Positions 54,335-64,000 are shown, counted from the first letter of the stretch. The stretch: DNA of 64,000 nt from Actinomyces mediterranea (GCF_900155595.1 NZ_FTPB01000004.1:62001-126000); one strand, 5' to 3'. Program-made: numbers and translations. The notes: generated by a model from the sequence alone, not told the origin.

Positions 54335-55956
54335 CGATGCCACCACTCGTTTTAGGCGCAGCCGCGAGGGCTCCGCAGATGTCGGACTGGCGTCTGATCC
54401 CGTCGGCGTTCGCTGCTTGGACGTGCGCTCTTATCGCAACAGGGGTGTCGATCCCGCCGCCCGTGGTCGTCCTCGTCGTCATATCTTTCGTGCTCGGCGC
54501 GTCCGCTGCGCTGTGGTCAAGACAGCGCACCCGGCGCCCTCGGCCCCGCCACGCGCTGACGCCGGGCGGTTCCATCAGACTCGCCTTCGCGCTCGTCCTC
54601 ATGAGCGCCGTGTGCGCACTCATCACTGGATCAGCGGCGCGCATCGCCCTCGCCCAATCCCCTCTCATCGAGGCAGCGTCGAAGAACCTGCTCATCAGCC
54701 TCGACCTGCGAGTGAGGGACGACCCTGCGCCCTTCGCTTCCTCCTTCACAGCGGGCGTCCGCCGCATCCCCTGCGATGTCATCTCCATGAGGCGAGGGCA
54801 GACACTCTACGACGAGAGAGCGCCGATCCGCGTGTTCGTCATCGGATCGGGGTGGGAGGACATCGCCCGCGGCGATATTGTCGCAGTGCGCGGCATTATC
54901 GACACGTCATTTCATGCGGAGCCCCCGTGGGCGGGAACCCTGCGGGTGGACGACCCCGTCCTCGTGGAACGCCCGGGAGGCTGGCGTGCCCTGGTGCGCA
55001 CCACCCGCTCCCGCCTCGTTGACGTTGTCGCTCCCCTCGACGCTCAAGGGCGCGCGCTCGTCCCCGGAATGGCGATCGGCGACGACCGCGAACTCGACGA
55101 CGACCTGGCCGACGCCATGCGAGTGACGTCCCTCACCCACCTGACGGCGGTATCGGGGTCGCATATGGCGATCCTCATTGGATCGGTGAGTCTCCTCGTC
55201 CCGGCGACCAAGAGGTGGCGCGGAGTCGCCATCATCGGGACCCTCATCGTCATTGTCGCCCTCGTCGGGCCGCAGGCCAGTGTCCTGCGCGCAGCGTCCA
55301 CCGTCAGCTTCGGCGTCCTAGCTCTGATGACGGGGCGCGAGGGACAGGCGAAGGCCGCGCTGTCCGCTGTCGTCATCGCCACGGTCGTCGTCGACCCCTG
55401 GTCGGCCAGGGACTTCGGGTTCGCGCTTTCCGTTATCGCAACTTTTGCCGTCATCAGCCCCGCACGCGCCACCATCCGATGGTCGCGCGAACATATCCGC
55501 ACCGACAGCCTTACCGGGCGGGCAGTCGATCGCATCATCGTCGCCACAGCCGTCCCCTTTTACTGCCAGCTCCTGTGCTCGCCGATCCTCATGCTCATGA
55601 ACGCCCAGACGTCGCTCTATGCGGTCCTCGCCAATGTCATCGCGTCGCCCGCGATCGCCCCGGCGACCATTCTCGCCCTAGCGGCGACCCTACTGGCGCC
55701 GTGGGCTCCGGGCGCGGCATACGTCCTCGCGTCATGTGCCAGCACCTTCACCGCGTGGATCGCAGGAACTGCCCGCATCGTCGCGGAACTCCCCGGAGCG
55801 GATATCGCGACGCCGGGCGTCGTCGGGGCAGTGATGCTCATCGCTACGGGCGTCCTCGTAGTGGTCCGCGTCGCTGCGCACACGGTGCGCCGGGGTGACA
55901 ACCCCCACGAAGACGGGGAATCGGGTCGACGCGGAGGCACAGAGGCCGTCACTTAG
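54331..55956 (+). CDS. comEC: competence protein ComEC (DNA channel, short form)
   Basis: A 541-residue polytopic protein. After N-terminal helices and an OB-like exposed region (about 110-220) comes the Competence core, marked by TSLTHLTAVSGSHMAIL. Multiple helices follow to the end. The C-terminal metallo-beta-lactamase domain found in longer ComEC proteins is absent, as in some actinobacteria. It would carry single-stranded DNA across the membrane. Start at ATG 54331, seven bases after AGGAG and overlapping the comEA stop. Confidence 0.9.
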   Translation: MTMPPLVLGAAARAPQMSDWRLIPSAFAAWTCALIATGVSIPPPVVVLVVISFVLGASAALWSRQRTRRPRPRHALTPGGSIRLAFALVLMSAVCALITGSAARIALAQSPLIEAASKNLLISLDLRVRDDPAPFASSFTAGVRRIPCDVISMRRGQTLYDERAPIRVFVIGSGWEDIARGDIVAVRGIIDTSFHAEPPWAGTLRVDDPVLVERPGGWRALVRTTRSRLVDVVAPLDAQGRALVPGMAIGDDRELDDDLADAMRVTSLTHLTAVSGSHMAILIGSVSLLVPATKRWRGVAIIGTLIVIVALVGPQASVLRAASTVSFGVLALMTGREGQAKAALSAVVIATVVVDPWSARDFGFALSVIATFAVISPARATIRWSREHIRTDSLTGRAVDRIIVATAVPFYCQLLCSPILMLMNAQTSLYAVLANVIASPAIAPATILALAATLLAPWAPGAAYVLASCASTFTAWIAGTARIVAELPGADIATPGVVGAVMLIATGVLVVVRVAAHTVRRGDNPHEDGESGRRGGTEAVT

Positions 55957-56000
55957 TGACACACTTGTGCATTGATAGCGCGTGCAGGTGAGGAGGGAAC

Positions 56001-56984
56001 ATGCCAGGACGCTCGTCACGGCCCCCACAACCCGCGCGGATCGAACTGGCGCCCCTCGTCCTCATCAAAGGACAAGAGGGCCTGCTCATCGACCGCGCCA
56101 TTGCGCAACTGCGCCGCCAAGCCCTCGAATCCGACCCCCAGGTCGAGCGGACCCAATTATCGGCCGCCCACTATCAGTCGGGGGACCTAGCGGTACTCAC
56201 ATCCCCCTCGCTTTTCGGCGAAGCCCGACTGATTACGATCCACGACCTCGAGACCGCACCGGCCGCCTTCGTCGACGAGATGCTCGCCTACTTGGACGCG
56301 CCCGAACCTGACGTGTGGATCCTGCTCATCCACCCCGGCGGCAATGCGGCCGGGAAGAAGCTCACCGACGCGATCGCCAAAGCGGGCTACCCGGTGATCC
56401 CGGCCGCGAAAATCACGAAGGAATGGGAGAAGCTCGACCTCATCAAGACGCAGGTGCGCAATGCGAACCGGCGGATGGAAGCCCCCGCCATGCAGGCCGT
56501 CGTCGACGCCCTCGGCGACGATCTACGGGCGATGGTCGCTGCAGTCGACCAGCTCCTCGCCGATGTCGAGGGGAATATCAGCGTCGCCGACGTGCGCCGC
56601 TACTACGCGGGCAGGATTGAGGCCAAGGGATTCGACGTCGCCGACGCCGTGGTTTCGGGTGATACGGCGAAGGCGCTGACGCTCTTGCGCCACGCCCTCG
56701 CGACGGGGATCGCGGGCCCTGCGATCGTCGGCGCCATCGCGATGAAGATCCGAGTCCTCGCGAAAGTATCGGGGGCTCCCAACGCCTCCGCCGCCCAGCT
56801 GAGAATGGCGGACTGGCAGTTGAGGAACGCCCGCAAGGACCTCTCCGGGTGGTCTGATCGGGCGCTCGGACGGGCGATTGAGACTCTGGCGATCACCGAC
56901 GAGGAGACGAAAGGAGCATCGAGGGATGCCGACTATGCCATGGAGAAGGCCGTCATCACGATCTGTTCCCTGCGTCGGCGCTGA
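56001..56984 (+). CDS. holA: DNA polymerase III delta subunit
   Basis: A 327-residue clamp-loader subunit. The N-terminal AAA+-like domain has PLVLIKGQEGLLIDRAIAQLR; the Walker site is degenerate, as in all delta subunits. The middle segment KTQVRNANRRMEAPAMQAVV and the C-terminal collar helices complete the fold. It opens the beta clamp during loading. ATG 56001 has GAGGAGGGAA upstream. Follows comEC by 44 bases, in the order comEA-comEC-holA conserved across many Gram-positives. Confidence 0.9.
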   Translation: MPGRSSRPPQPARIELAPLVLIKGQEGLLIDRAIAQLRRQALESDPQVERTQLSAAHYQSGDLAVLTSPSLFGEARLITIHDLETAPAAFVDEMLAYLDAPEPDVWILLIHPGGNAAGKKLTDAIAKAGYPVIPAAKITKEWEKLDLIKTQVRNANRRMEAPAMQAVVDALGDDLRAMVAAVDQLLADVEGNISVADVRRYYAGRIEAKGFDVADAVVSGDTAKALTLLRHALATGIAGPAIVGAIAMKIRVLAKVSGAPNASAAQLRMADWQLRNARKDLSGWSDRALGRAIETLAITDEETKGASRDADYAMEKAVITICSLRRR

Positions 56985-57021
56985 TCGCATGCCGGTGATG
57001 CGCTCGAGAGGAGAGGACTGA

Positions 57022-58773
57022 ATGACAACCGTCAGGACACTGCTGCGCGCGCTGCGCGAATACACGAGAGCCGCCGTCGAGACGCCCCTGCTCATCACCG
57101 GTGAAGTGATCCTCGAGTGCGCTCTGCCCTTCGTCATGGCGATGCTCGTCGACTCGCTCTCCGATGCCGCTGGAATGGGGCCGATTCTGCGGATCGGCGC
57201 CGTCCTCGTCGTCATGGCGATGCTCTCCCTGCTCTTCGGAGTCCTCGCCGGCGCGCGGGCCGCGACCGCATCAGCGGGTTTCGCCCGTCACCTGCGCCAA
57301 GACCTGTTCTTCAAGGTTCAGGACTTCTCATTCGCGGATATCGACTCCTTCTCATCGGCGTCGCTCGTCACCCGCATGACAACTGACGTGACGAATGTGC
57401 AGAACGCCTTCCAGATGCTCATCCGCGTCGCGGTGAGGGTCCCCCTCATGGTGATCTTCTCCGTCGTCATGACCTTCACGATCAATCCGCGCATCGCCCT
57501 CATCTTCCTTGCAATGCTCCCCCTCCTGGCAGGCGCGCTCTTCGGGATCGTCTTCTACGTCTTCCCCGTGTTCAAGCGGATCTTCAAGAAATACGACGCC
57601 CTCAACAACTCCGTCCAGGAGAACATCGACGCCATTCGCGTCGTCAAGTCCTTCGTCGCTGAAGAGCACGAGAAACAGCGCTTCAGACGCGCCTCGGGGG
57701 ATGTCGCACAGGACTTCACCTTCGCTGAGAAAGTCCTCGCGCTCAACAACCCGATCATGTCGTTCTTCATCTTCACCGCGATCATGCTCGTCAACGTCGT
57801 CGGTGCGCGCATCATCATCGTCACGAACGGAGCGGAGCTCACCACCGGACAGCTCTCCTCCCTCATGACCTACGGCATTCAGATCCTCGTCGCCATGATG
57901 ATGCTCGCCTTCATCTTTGTCATGACGACCATGGCGGCAGAGTCCGCGAACCGCATCGGGGAGGTCCTCACCCATGAACCCACGCTCACCTCGCCCGTCG
58001 ACGGGGTGAGCATCGTCGAGGACGGCTCCGTCGTCTTCGAGAACGTCTCATTCGCCTACTCTGCGGACGCCGAGACGAAGGCGCTAACGGATATCTCCCT
58101 GTCGATCGAGTCGGGTGAGAGGATCGGCATCGTGGGGGCGACGGGCTCTGCGAAGACGACGCTCATCCATCTCATCTCCCGCCTCTACGACGCCTCCGGG
58201 GGACGAGTCCTCGTCGGAGGGACGGATGTGCGCGACTACGATCTTCATGCCCTGCGATCTCAGATCGCCGTCGTCCTGCAGAAGAACGTCCTCTTCTCCG
58301 GGACGATCGCCGAGAACCTGCGCTGGGGCGATCCCGATGCGACGGATGAGGAGTTGCACGCCGCATGCGTCCTCGCGAACGCCGACGAATTCATCTCCCA
58401 ATTCCCCGACGGCTACGACACGATGATCTCCCAGGGCGGCACGAATGTGTCGGGCGGTCAGAAGCAGCGCCTGTGCATCGCCAGGGCGATCCTCAAGAAG
58501 CCGAAGGTCCTCATCCTCGACGATTCAACATCCGCGGTCGACACCAAGACCGATGCGCGCATCCGCTCCGCGCTGCGATCCCGCATCCCCGGTACGACGA
58601 CGATCATCATCGCCCAGAGGCTCTCCTCGGTGGAGGACGCCGATCAGATCGTCGTCCTCGACGACGGGCGCATTGCGGAACAGGGGACCCACGCGCAACT
58701 CATGGCCAACCACGGCCAGTATCGGCAGATCTACGACTCCCAGAACCGCTCACACGACGAGGTCGCATCATGA
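57022..58773 (+). CDS. ABC exporter half-transporter with degenerate ATP site
   Basis: A 583-residue half-transporter: six membrane helices (about 1-310) and one nucleotide-binding domain. The P-loop is GATGSAKTT (372-380), with Ala in place of the usual second Gly. The signature is NVSGGQKQRL. Walker B is VLILDDSTSAVD, with Asp501 instead of the catalytic Glu, and the switch residue is Gln532 (IIIAQRLSS) instead of His. This is the non-catalytic half of a heterodimeric exporter (TM287/BmrC-like). Its stop overlaps the partner's start. Confidence 0.92.
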   Translation: MTTVRTLLRALREYTRAAVETPLLITGEVILECALPFVMAMLVDSLSDAAGMGPILRIGAVLVVMAMLSLLFGVLAGARAATASAGFARHLRQDLFFKVQDFSFADIDSFSSASLVTRMTTDVTNVQNAFQMLIRVAVRVPLMVIFSVVMTFTINPRIALIFLAMLPLLAGALFGIVFYVFPVFKRIFKKYDALNNSVQENIDAIRVVKSFVAEEHEKQRFRRASGDVAQDFTFAEKVLALNNPIMSFFIFTAIMLVNVVGARIIIVTNGAELTTGQLSSLMTYGIQILVAMMMLAFIFVMTTMAAESANRIGEVLTHEPTLTSPVDGVSIVEDGSVVFENVSFAYSADAETKALTDISLSIESGERIGIVGATGSAKTTLIHLISRLYDASGGRVLVGGTDVRDYDLHALRSQIAVVLQKNVLFSGTIAENLRWGDPDATDEELHAACVLANADEFISQFPDGYDTMISQGGTNVSGGQKQRLCIARAILKKPKVLILDDSTSAVDTKTDARIRSALRSRIPGTTTIIIAQRLSSVEDADQIVVLDDGRIAEQGTHAQLMANHGQYRQIYDSQNRSHDEVAS

Positions 58774-60659
58774 CGCCGCACACTTCGGGAAGCTTCGCCA
58801 GACTCAACCGCTATCTCTTCGCGCGCTATCCGGTGCGCCTCATTATCGTCGCCGTGTGCATCGTCATCGGCTCAGCCGCGTCGACCGTGTCCATGGTGTT
58901 CCTCCAGCGGATCGTTGACGAGGTGATCACGCCCGGCATGACCGTCGGCTACGACGCGGTGTCGGTACTGCTGTGGCGTATCATCGCCATGATGGGCGTC
59001 GTCTACCTGCTCGGCGTCGTCGCGAACTTCGTGTATACGAGGATCATGGCGACGGTGACGCAGGGGACCCTCAAACACATGCGCGATGACATGTTCGACC
59101 GCATGCAGACGCTTCCGATCAAATATTTCGACACTCACGCCCACGGGTCGATTATGTCGACCTACACGAATGACACGGACGCGATCCGCCAACTCATCGG
59201 CCAGTCCCTGCCCACTCTCATCCAATCGGGTCTGACAATCGCGGCCCTCGTCGCCGTCATGCTGTATTTCAGTCTGTGGCTGACGATCCTCGTCGTCCTC
59301 TTCTCGATCCTCATGGTGATCGTCACCCGCAGGCTCGGCGGATTGTCCTCGACGTACATGGTCGCCCAGCAGAAGTCCCTCGCCGCCGAAGAGGGATTCA
59401 TTGAGGAGATGATGGCGGGCCAGAAGGTCATTCAGACCTTCACCCACGAGGACCAGGCGAAAGAGGAATTCCTCGTCTTTAATCATGCGCTCTTCGCAGA
59501 TGCAGAGAAAGCCAATCAATACGGCAATGTGCTCATGCCAGCGCTCGGCAATATGGGCAACCTGCTGTACGTCCTCGTCGCCGTCGTGGGAGGGGCACTG
59601 CTCGAACTGCGGGTGACGAACGTTGGTTTCGCAGGCATGTCCGTCATCACCGTCGGGATCATCGTCTCCTACCTCGGTATGGTGCGACAGCTGTCGCAGA
59701 CGATCGGCCAGGCGTCCATGCAGGTCGCGCTCATCGCCATGGGCGTTGCGGGTGCGTCGCGCGTCTTCGAGCTTCTCGACCAGGAGGCTGAAACGGATTC
59801 GGGCTATGTCGGCCTCATCAACGCCCGTATCACTGACGAGGGCGTGGAGCCTGCCCAGGAGCATACCGGCGAGTGGGCGTGGCGCCACCCGCACAGCGCA
59901 GACGGCTCCGTCACCTACACGCCGCTGCAAGGCGAGATCATCTTCGAGAATGTGGACTTCTCCTACGACGGGGAGCACGACGTCCTGCACGACATCTCAC
60001 TATGGGCAGAACCCGGCCAGAAAATCGCCTTCGTCGGTGCAACCGGTGCTGGAAAGACGACGATCACGAACCTCATCAACCGGTTCTACGATATCTCCTC
60101 GGGTAAGATCCGCTACGACGGCATTAACATTTCGAAGATCAACAAGGCGGATCTGCGCAGGTCCCTTGGCGTTGTCCTCCAAGACGTCCGCCTATTCACC
60201 GGCACTGTCATGGAGAACATCCGCTACGGGCGCCTCGATGCGACCGATGAGGAGTGCATCCGAGCCGCCGAACTCGCCAACGCCGATAGTTTCATCCGCA
60301 GACTCCCCCACGGTTACGACACGGTGCTCACGGGCGGCGGCACGAACCTGTCGCAGGGGCAGGCCCAGTTGCTGTCGATCGCCCGTGCCGCAGTCGCCGA
60401 CCCGCCGGTCATGATCCTCGACGAGGCGACGAGTTCGATCGACACCCGTACGGAGGCCCTCGTGCAACAGGGGATGGACAACCTCATGAAGGGGCGCACC
60501 GTTTTCGTCATTGCACACCGACTGTCAACGGTGAGGAACTCCGATGCGATCATGGTCCTCGACCACGGGCGCATCATTGAGAGGGGCTCGCACGACGAAC
60601 TGCTTCAGGCGCGGGGCGTCTACCATCAGCTGTACACCGGCGCCTTCGAACTCGAATAG
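58770..60659 (+). CDS. ABC exporter half-transporter, catalytic partner
   Basis: A 629-residue partner of the gene before it. Six helices are followed by a nucleotide-binding domain with canonical Walker A GATGAGKTT, signature LSQGQAQLL, Walker B VMILDEATSSID (catalytic Glu present) and switch His in FVIAHRLST. An extra linker of about 40 residues precedes the ATPase domain (AQEHTGEWAWRHPHSADGS). The ATGA overlap with the first gene ensures equal production. Likely a multidrug or lipid/peptide exporter; cargo unknown. Confidence 0.93.
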   Translation: MTPHTSGSFARLNRYLFARYPVRLIIVAVCIVIGSAASTVSMVFLQRIVDEVITPGMTVGYDAVSVLLWRIIAMMGVVYLLGVVANFVYTRIMATVTQGTLKHMRDDMFDRMQTLPIKYFDTHAHGSIMSTYTNDTDAIRQLIGQSLPTLIQSGLTIAALVAVMLYFSLWLTILVVLFSILMVIVTRRLGGLSSTYMVAQQKSLAAEEGFIEEMMAGQKVIQTFTHEDQAKEEFLVFNHALFADAEKANQYGNVLMPALGNMGNLLYVLVAVVGGALLELRVTNVGFAGMSVITVGIIVSYLGMVRQLSQTIGQASMQVALIAMGVAGASRVFELLDQEAETDSGYVGLINARITDEGVEPAQEHTGEWAWRHPHSADGSVTYTPLQGEIIFENVDFSYDGEHDVLHDISLWAEPGQKIAFVGATGAGKTTITNLINRFYDISSGKIRYDGINISKINKADLRRSLGVVLQDVRLFTGTVMENIRYGRLDATDEECIRAAELANADSFIRRLPHGYDTVLTGGGTNLSQGQAQLLSIARAAVADPPVMILDEATSSIDTRTEALVQQGMDNLMKGRTVFVIAHRLSTVRNSDAIMVLDHGRIIERGSHDELLQARGVYHQLYTGAFELE

Positions 60660-60684
60660 GCGTCGGGACTGCGAAGACAACGAA

Positions 60685-60713
60685 GTGGGCCGCATCATTG
60701 GGGTGCGGCCCAC
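60685..60713. terminator. terminator between ABC exporter and rpsT
   Basis: A 10-bp perfect stem (60685-60694 with 60704-60713) between the convergent ends of the exporter operon and rpsT. Confidence 0.75.
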
Positions 60714-60734
60714 AGTCGTCGACGAAAAAGTAGG

Positions 60735-60998
60735 TCAGCCGAGCTTGGAAACGCGGCGGGCGAGTTTGGACTTGCGGTTCGCGGCCTGGTTCTTGTGGAT
60801 GATGCCCTTCGACACAGCCTTGTCGAGCTTGCGGGAAGCGACCCTGAGAGCCTCGACGGCTGCTTCCTTATCGCCGGCCTCAACGGCTTCGCGGGTCTTG
60901 CGAACCAGGGTTTTGAGCTCGGACTTGACGGACTGATTGCGCAGACGACGCTTCTCGTTGGTGCGGATGCGCTTCATCTGGGACTTGATATTTGCCAC
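60735..60998 (-). CDS. rpsT: 30S ribosomal protein S20
   Basis: An 87-residue basic protein with the S20 start [21 protein letters not shown] and conserved [25 protein letters not shown] near the C terminus. It binds 16S rRNA in the small subunit. Typical length. Opposite in orientation to holA and lepA, near both, as in many actinobacteria. Confidence 0.97.
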   Translation of the reverse strand: MANIKSQMKRIRTNEKRRLRNQSVKSELKTLVRKTREAVEAGDKEAAVEALRVASRKLDKAVSKGIIHKNQAANRKSKLARRVSKLG

Positions 60999-61250
60999 AG
61001 TAGGAAAACTCCTCGATTGACGTTCTGACAGGGTCGGTGAGGGCTGAGTCGGAACCGGGACTGGGACGTGGGGACATCCGTGAACGGTTCAGACCAGACC
61101 CCCTGCCCGACCAGGCCGGGAGTCCGACTGATAACACTACCAGGCTCCGTCCCACGGATTCACGCTCCTCCTGCGAATCGGCCCGTGAACACTGTCACGT
61201 TCAGGCTCGCGCGGACGGCGCAGGGCCGCGCACCGTGACGGCCGGGCCGC

Positions 61251-61826
61251 TCAGGCGTGCTCGCGCACCGCGTCGACGATCGTCTGCCAGGTGGACCTCG
61301 GAAGGATCGCTCCCTCGCGACGCACCTCCGCGGCTTCGACTGCGAGCGCGCGATTGACTCTCACCTCGGAGGGCCGCCCCTTCGGATCCCACGGCCCGGA
61401 ACCGATATCGAGCCAATAGCGCCCCCAGTGCACCTCAGAAGCGGCATCACGATCGTGGTCCTTCGAGGTGAGTTGGACAACGTACAGGAGCGTCCCATCG
61501 CGTCCGAGGACGACGACGGGACGGTCCTTGCCCTGGGTGGCATCCTCTTCGAAGGGAACCCATGTCCACACGATTTCACCGGGGTCCGCGTTGCCGTCTG
61601 CGGAGGGGGCGTAGGACAGGTGGGACAGCGCCTCATCGATGCGGACCTCTCGGATCGTCCGAGTAGTGTCGGCTCCCCGACTGCACGAGGACGCCGACGA
61701 ATGCGCCGATTGGGAGCGATCGGATGAGCGACGCGCTCGTGTAAGGGGCTTCTTCCCCGACTCCTCCAGGGCATCGACGAAAATGCGGCCAACGGTGCGC
61801 AGCAGCGACTCGGCTGAGAATGCCAT
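61251..61826 (-). CDS. PemK/MazF-like endoribonuclease family protein
   Basis: A 191-residue protein. The C-terminal about 110 residues match the PemK/MazF fold: GEIVWTWVPFEEDATQGKDRPVVVLGR, then LLYVVQLTSKDHDRD. The N-terminal about 80 residues are an extra Arg/Ser-rich region with no recognised domain. Toxins of this family are usually 105-120 residues and sit beside an antitoxin gene. Here neither side holds an antitoxin-like gene, so it may be a stand-alone member rather than a classic toxin. Start at ATG 61826 with GGAAGGA upstream. Confidence 0.7.
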   Translation of the reverse strand: MAFSAESLLRTVGRIFVDALEESGKKPLTRARRSSDRSQSAHSSASSCSRGADTTRTIREVRIDEALSHLSYAPSADGNADPGEIVWTWVPFEEDATQGKDRPVVVLGRDGTLLYVVQLTSKDHDRDAASEVHWGRYWLDIGSGPWDPKGRPSEVRVNRALAVEAAEVRREGAILPRSTWQTIVDAVREHA

Positions 61827-62050
61827 GACGGTCCTTCCGCTCATGCGGGTTCGAGTTGAGTAGGCATCGCCGGTGCGTCGGCGCCCGGCGCGCGTGCGAG
61901 GCGGGATCACCGCTTCGTCCACACCCAGATCGTATCCACAGCCGCTCAGATCGGGCGGCAGTTATCCACAGGTTGTCGGCCCCCACTAGCGTTCGGACAC
62001 GCGGGGAGGCGATGCTCTCGTTATCCGATTCGCAGCCCCAAGGAGGAGCA

Positions 62051-63010
62051 ATGCCACCGCCGTCACAACCGCATCGCGCCCTACTCGAACGCGCCGTCCT
62101 CGCAGCACTCGAAGGGGACTACTCGGCGGCTTGCTCCAGCGCCCATACCGTCCTCGAATCCGGTGTCAGCGGCGAAGAGCGATTGAGCGTCTACCGGCTC
62201 CTCATCGACTGGAACCGCGCGATCGGCGACGCAGTGGAGTGCAAGAGGCTTGCATCGAGGGCCGTGAGGGAGGGCAGTGAGGATCTCGGGCAGACTCACG
62301 AGGCCGTCCTCGTCGCCCGTAACTCCGAGCTCTACTGGATGTGCATGGTCGGATACGACAGCGTCGCCAAGACCCGATTCGCATCCCTCATCAAAGACGT
62401 CAAAAAGACCCTCGGAGCGACATCCGACCTCATGTGGGCCGTGCGTGTGAACTCTGCGATGCCCGCGAAGCTGAGCGGCGACTTCAAACGTGCAGCGGCC
62501 ATCTACCGAGAACTCGCCGCCGATATGGAGAAGGTCGTCGCACCGTCCGACATCGCTCTGCTGACGGTGAGAGACAATCTCGCTGAAGTGCTCGCCCTCG
62601 CCGACGACTTCGACGAGGCGAGGGGAGTCTATGCGGCGCTGCTCGACACCCTCGTCGCAGAATTCGGCGAGGAGGATTGGCGGTGCCTGAGGGTGCGCGG
62701 GGAGATCGCCGAAATCGACTACTACCGGCTCGGCTACGACCAAGTCCTCGACCAGTGGCTCGACCTTATCGCTGACTATGAGCGTGCGGGCGCACCCGGG
62801 AGCGAGAGAGCACTGCGCATGGTGTCCCTCCTCATTGCGGCCGCCATCGAAGCCGAGGACTTTCAGACGGCTAGGACTTGGCTCGCGCGACTCATCGCCG
62901 ACCCTCCCTCCGAGCTCAACGAGCGCGATGTGGAGGAGCTGGAGGCGATGATGCGCGAATACGACGAGGGACTCGCACCAGCGGGGTGTGCGCGAACTGG
63001 CAGCGCGTGA
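62051..63010 (+). CDS. TPR-like repeat protein, unknown function
   Basis: A 319-residue soluble helical protein with recurring 34-40-residue helix pairs of tetratricopeptide type (RAVLAALEGDYSAACSSAHTVL, FKRAAAIYRELAADM, FDEARGVYAALLDTL, FQTARTWLARLIAD). No catalytic motif or signal peptide. Start at ATG 62051 with AAGGAGGA five bases before. Divergent from the PemK-like gene and upstream of lepA by 58 bases. Probably a protein-interaction scaffold. Confidence 0.7.
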   Translation: MPPPSQPHRALLERAVLAALEGDYSAACSSAHTVLESGVSGEERLSVYRLLIDWNRAIGDAVECKRLASRAVREGSEDLGQTHEAVLVARNSELYWMCMVGYDSVAKTRFASLIKDVKKTLGATSDLMWAVRVNSAMPAKLSGDFKRAAAIYRELAADMEKVVAPSDIALLTVRDNLAEVLALADDFDEARGVYAALLDTLVAEFGEEDWRCLRVRGEIAEIDYYRLGYDQVLDQWLDLIADYERAGAPGSERALRMVSLLIAAAIEAEDFQTARTWLARLIADPPSELNERDVEELEAMMREYDEGLAPAGCARTGSA

Positions 63011-63068
63011 AGTGGCATCCGCGCGGCGAACAATGGGACGATAGGTGCGCATATACCTGGAGGTTCAC

Positions 63069-64000
63069 GTGCCTATCCCCACGCCGACGCAAGAAGCACT
63101 GATCCGTCCTGCTCACACCGAGCAGGACCGAATCCGCAACTTCTGCATCATTGCGCATATCGACCATGGAAAGTCGACGCTCGCCGACCGCATGCTTCAA
63201 CTGACCGGCATCGTCGGACAGCGCGACATGCGCGACCAGTACCTCGACCGCATGGATATTGAGCGCGAGCGCGGCATCACCATCAAGTCGCAGGCAGTGC
63301 GCATGCCGTGGGCAGTCGGCGATGACGCCTACGCGCTCAACATGATCGACACCCCCGGACACGTCGACTTCACCTATGAAGTGTCGCGCTCCCTGGCCGC
63401 ATGCGAGGGCGCGGTCCTGCTTGTCGACGCCGCGCAGGGCATTGAAGCTCAGACACTGGCCAATCTTTACCTCGCGATGGAGAACGACCTCGCGATCATC
63501 CCGGTGCTCAACAAGATCGATCTGCCCGGTGCCCAACCCGACAAATACGCCCACGAGGTCGCCCAACTCATCGGCTGTGATGAATCGGAGATCCTCAAAG
63601 TCTCCGGCAAGACCGGCGAGGGCGTACCCGAACTCCTCGACCGCATCGTCGAGGTCGTCCCCGCACCCGAGGGCCGACCCGACGCGCCGACTCGCGCAAT
63701 GATCTTCGACTCCGTCTACGACACGTACCGGGGCGTTGTCACCTACGTGCGAGTCATTGACGGAGAACTGACAACCCGTCAGCGCGTCACTATGATGTCG
63801 ACGGGCGCCACCCACGAGCTCCTCGAAATCGGCGTCATCTCCCCGGAGCCTACTCCCGCTGAGGGCATCGCAGCAGGCGAAGTCGGCTACCTCATCACCG
63901 GCGTCAAAGACGTGCGCCAATCCAGGGTTGGCGATACCGTGACCTCCGCGGTGCGCGGAGCAGACGAGCCCCTGTCGGGCTACCATGATCCGCGCCCCAT
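63069..64000 (+). CDS. lepA: elongation factor 4 (LepA), 5' part
   Basis: The first 310 residues of the LepA GTPase; the gene runs past the right edge. G1 is [15 protein letters not shown]2 lies in [13 protein letters not shown]3 is DTPGHVDF, and G4 is NKIDLPGA. The start of domain II ([18 protein letters not shown]) is visible. LepA back-translocates or remodels stalled ribosomes. GTG 63069 is preceded by TGGAGG. The frame is open to the end of the window. Confidence 0.95.
   Translation, partial: MPIPTPTQEALIRPAHTEQDRIRNFCIIAHIDHGKSTLADRMLQLTGIVGQRDMRDQYLDRMDIERERGITIKSQAVRMPWAVGDDAYALNMIDTPGHVDFTYEVSRSLAACEGAVLLVDAAQGIEAQTLANLYLAMENDLAIIPVLNKIDLPGAQPDKYAHEVAQLIGCDESEILKVSGKTGEGVPELLDRIVEVVPAPEGRPDAPTRAMIFDSVYDTYRGVVTYVRVIDGELTTRQRVTMMSTGATHELLEIGVISPEPTPAEGIAAGEVGYLITGVKDVRQSRVGDTVTSAVRGADEPLSGYHDPRP

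Overview
This is GC-rich chromosomal DNA from a high-GC Gram-positive bacterium. The best guess is a member of the Actinomycetaceae (Actinomyces/Schaalia type). The guess rests on zwf-opcA-pgl, tandem clpP1-clpP2 followed by clpX, a FadD15-type acyl-CoA ligase and the order comEA-comEC-holA ... rpsT ... lepA. It is inferred from gene content and gene order, not from a database match.

Layout. 1-1.6 kb: the end of an unknown gene, then decayed IS3-family transposase fragments. 1.6-6.9 kb: a leftward beta-glucoside PTS operon (EIIB, EIIC-EIIA, 6-phospho-beta-glucosidase, BglG-type antiterminator) with a clear RAT/terminator switch in its leader, and a divergent HAD phosphatase. 7-14.6 kb: a UvrA-like gene fossil, gnd, divergent zwf-opcA-pgl, an alcohol dehydrogenase and an aldo/keto reductase. 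14.6-19.1 kb: tRNA-Pro(UGG), tRNA-Gly(UCC), a TM2 protein, a DASS anion transporter and a beta-CASP metallo-hydrolase.

19.3-37.5 kb is the most unusual part. A complete tig-clpP1-clpP2-clpX-chorismate mutase locus is followed by a lactose cassette (LacI/EbgR-type regulator, LacZ, GPH sugar symporter). A second, damaged copy of the locus then follows: truncated tig, intact clpP1, clpP2 and clpX, and a frameshifted chorismate mutase. The two clpP1-clpP2 blocks are essentially identical over about 1.37 kb, whereas tig, clpX and the mutase on either side have diverged. A 2.8-kb AT-richer insertion (two lipoproteins, two small membrane proteins, an IS1634-like remnant) lies between clpP2 and clpX of copy 2. 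The last 59 codons of an older, diverged clpP2 survive at its right edge. The lac cassette is therefore flanked by long direct repeats.

37.7-48.5 kb: a lipoprotein/adaptor/ABC ATPase/permease efflux operon, a long-chain acyl-CoA ligase, an acidic membrane protein, a P-loop ATPase preceded by a striking 57-bp palindromic element, and valS. 48.6-64 kb: a self-regulating TetR gene coupled to an amidohydrolase, proC, a HerA-like ATPase, comEA-comEC-holA, a heterodimeric ABC exporter, rpsT, a PemK/MazF-like protein, a TPR-like protein and the start of lepA.

The metabolic genes fit a sugar-fermenting host-associated lifestyle: beta-glucoside and lactose uptake feed glycolysis and the oxidative pentose phosphate branch (Zwf, OpcA, Pgl, Gnd). 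All calls come from reading translations and DNA by eye; no similarity search was run.
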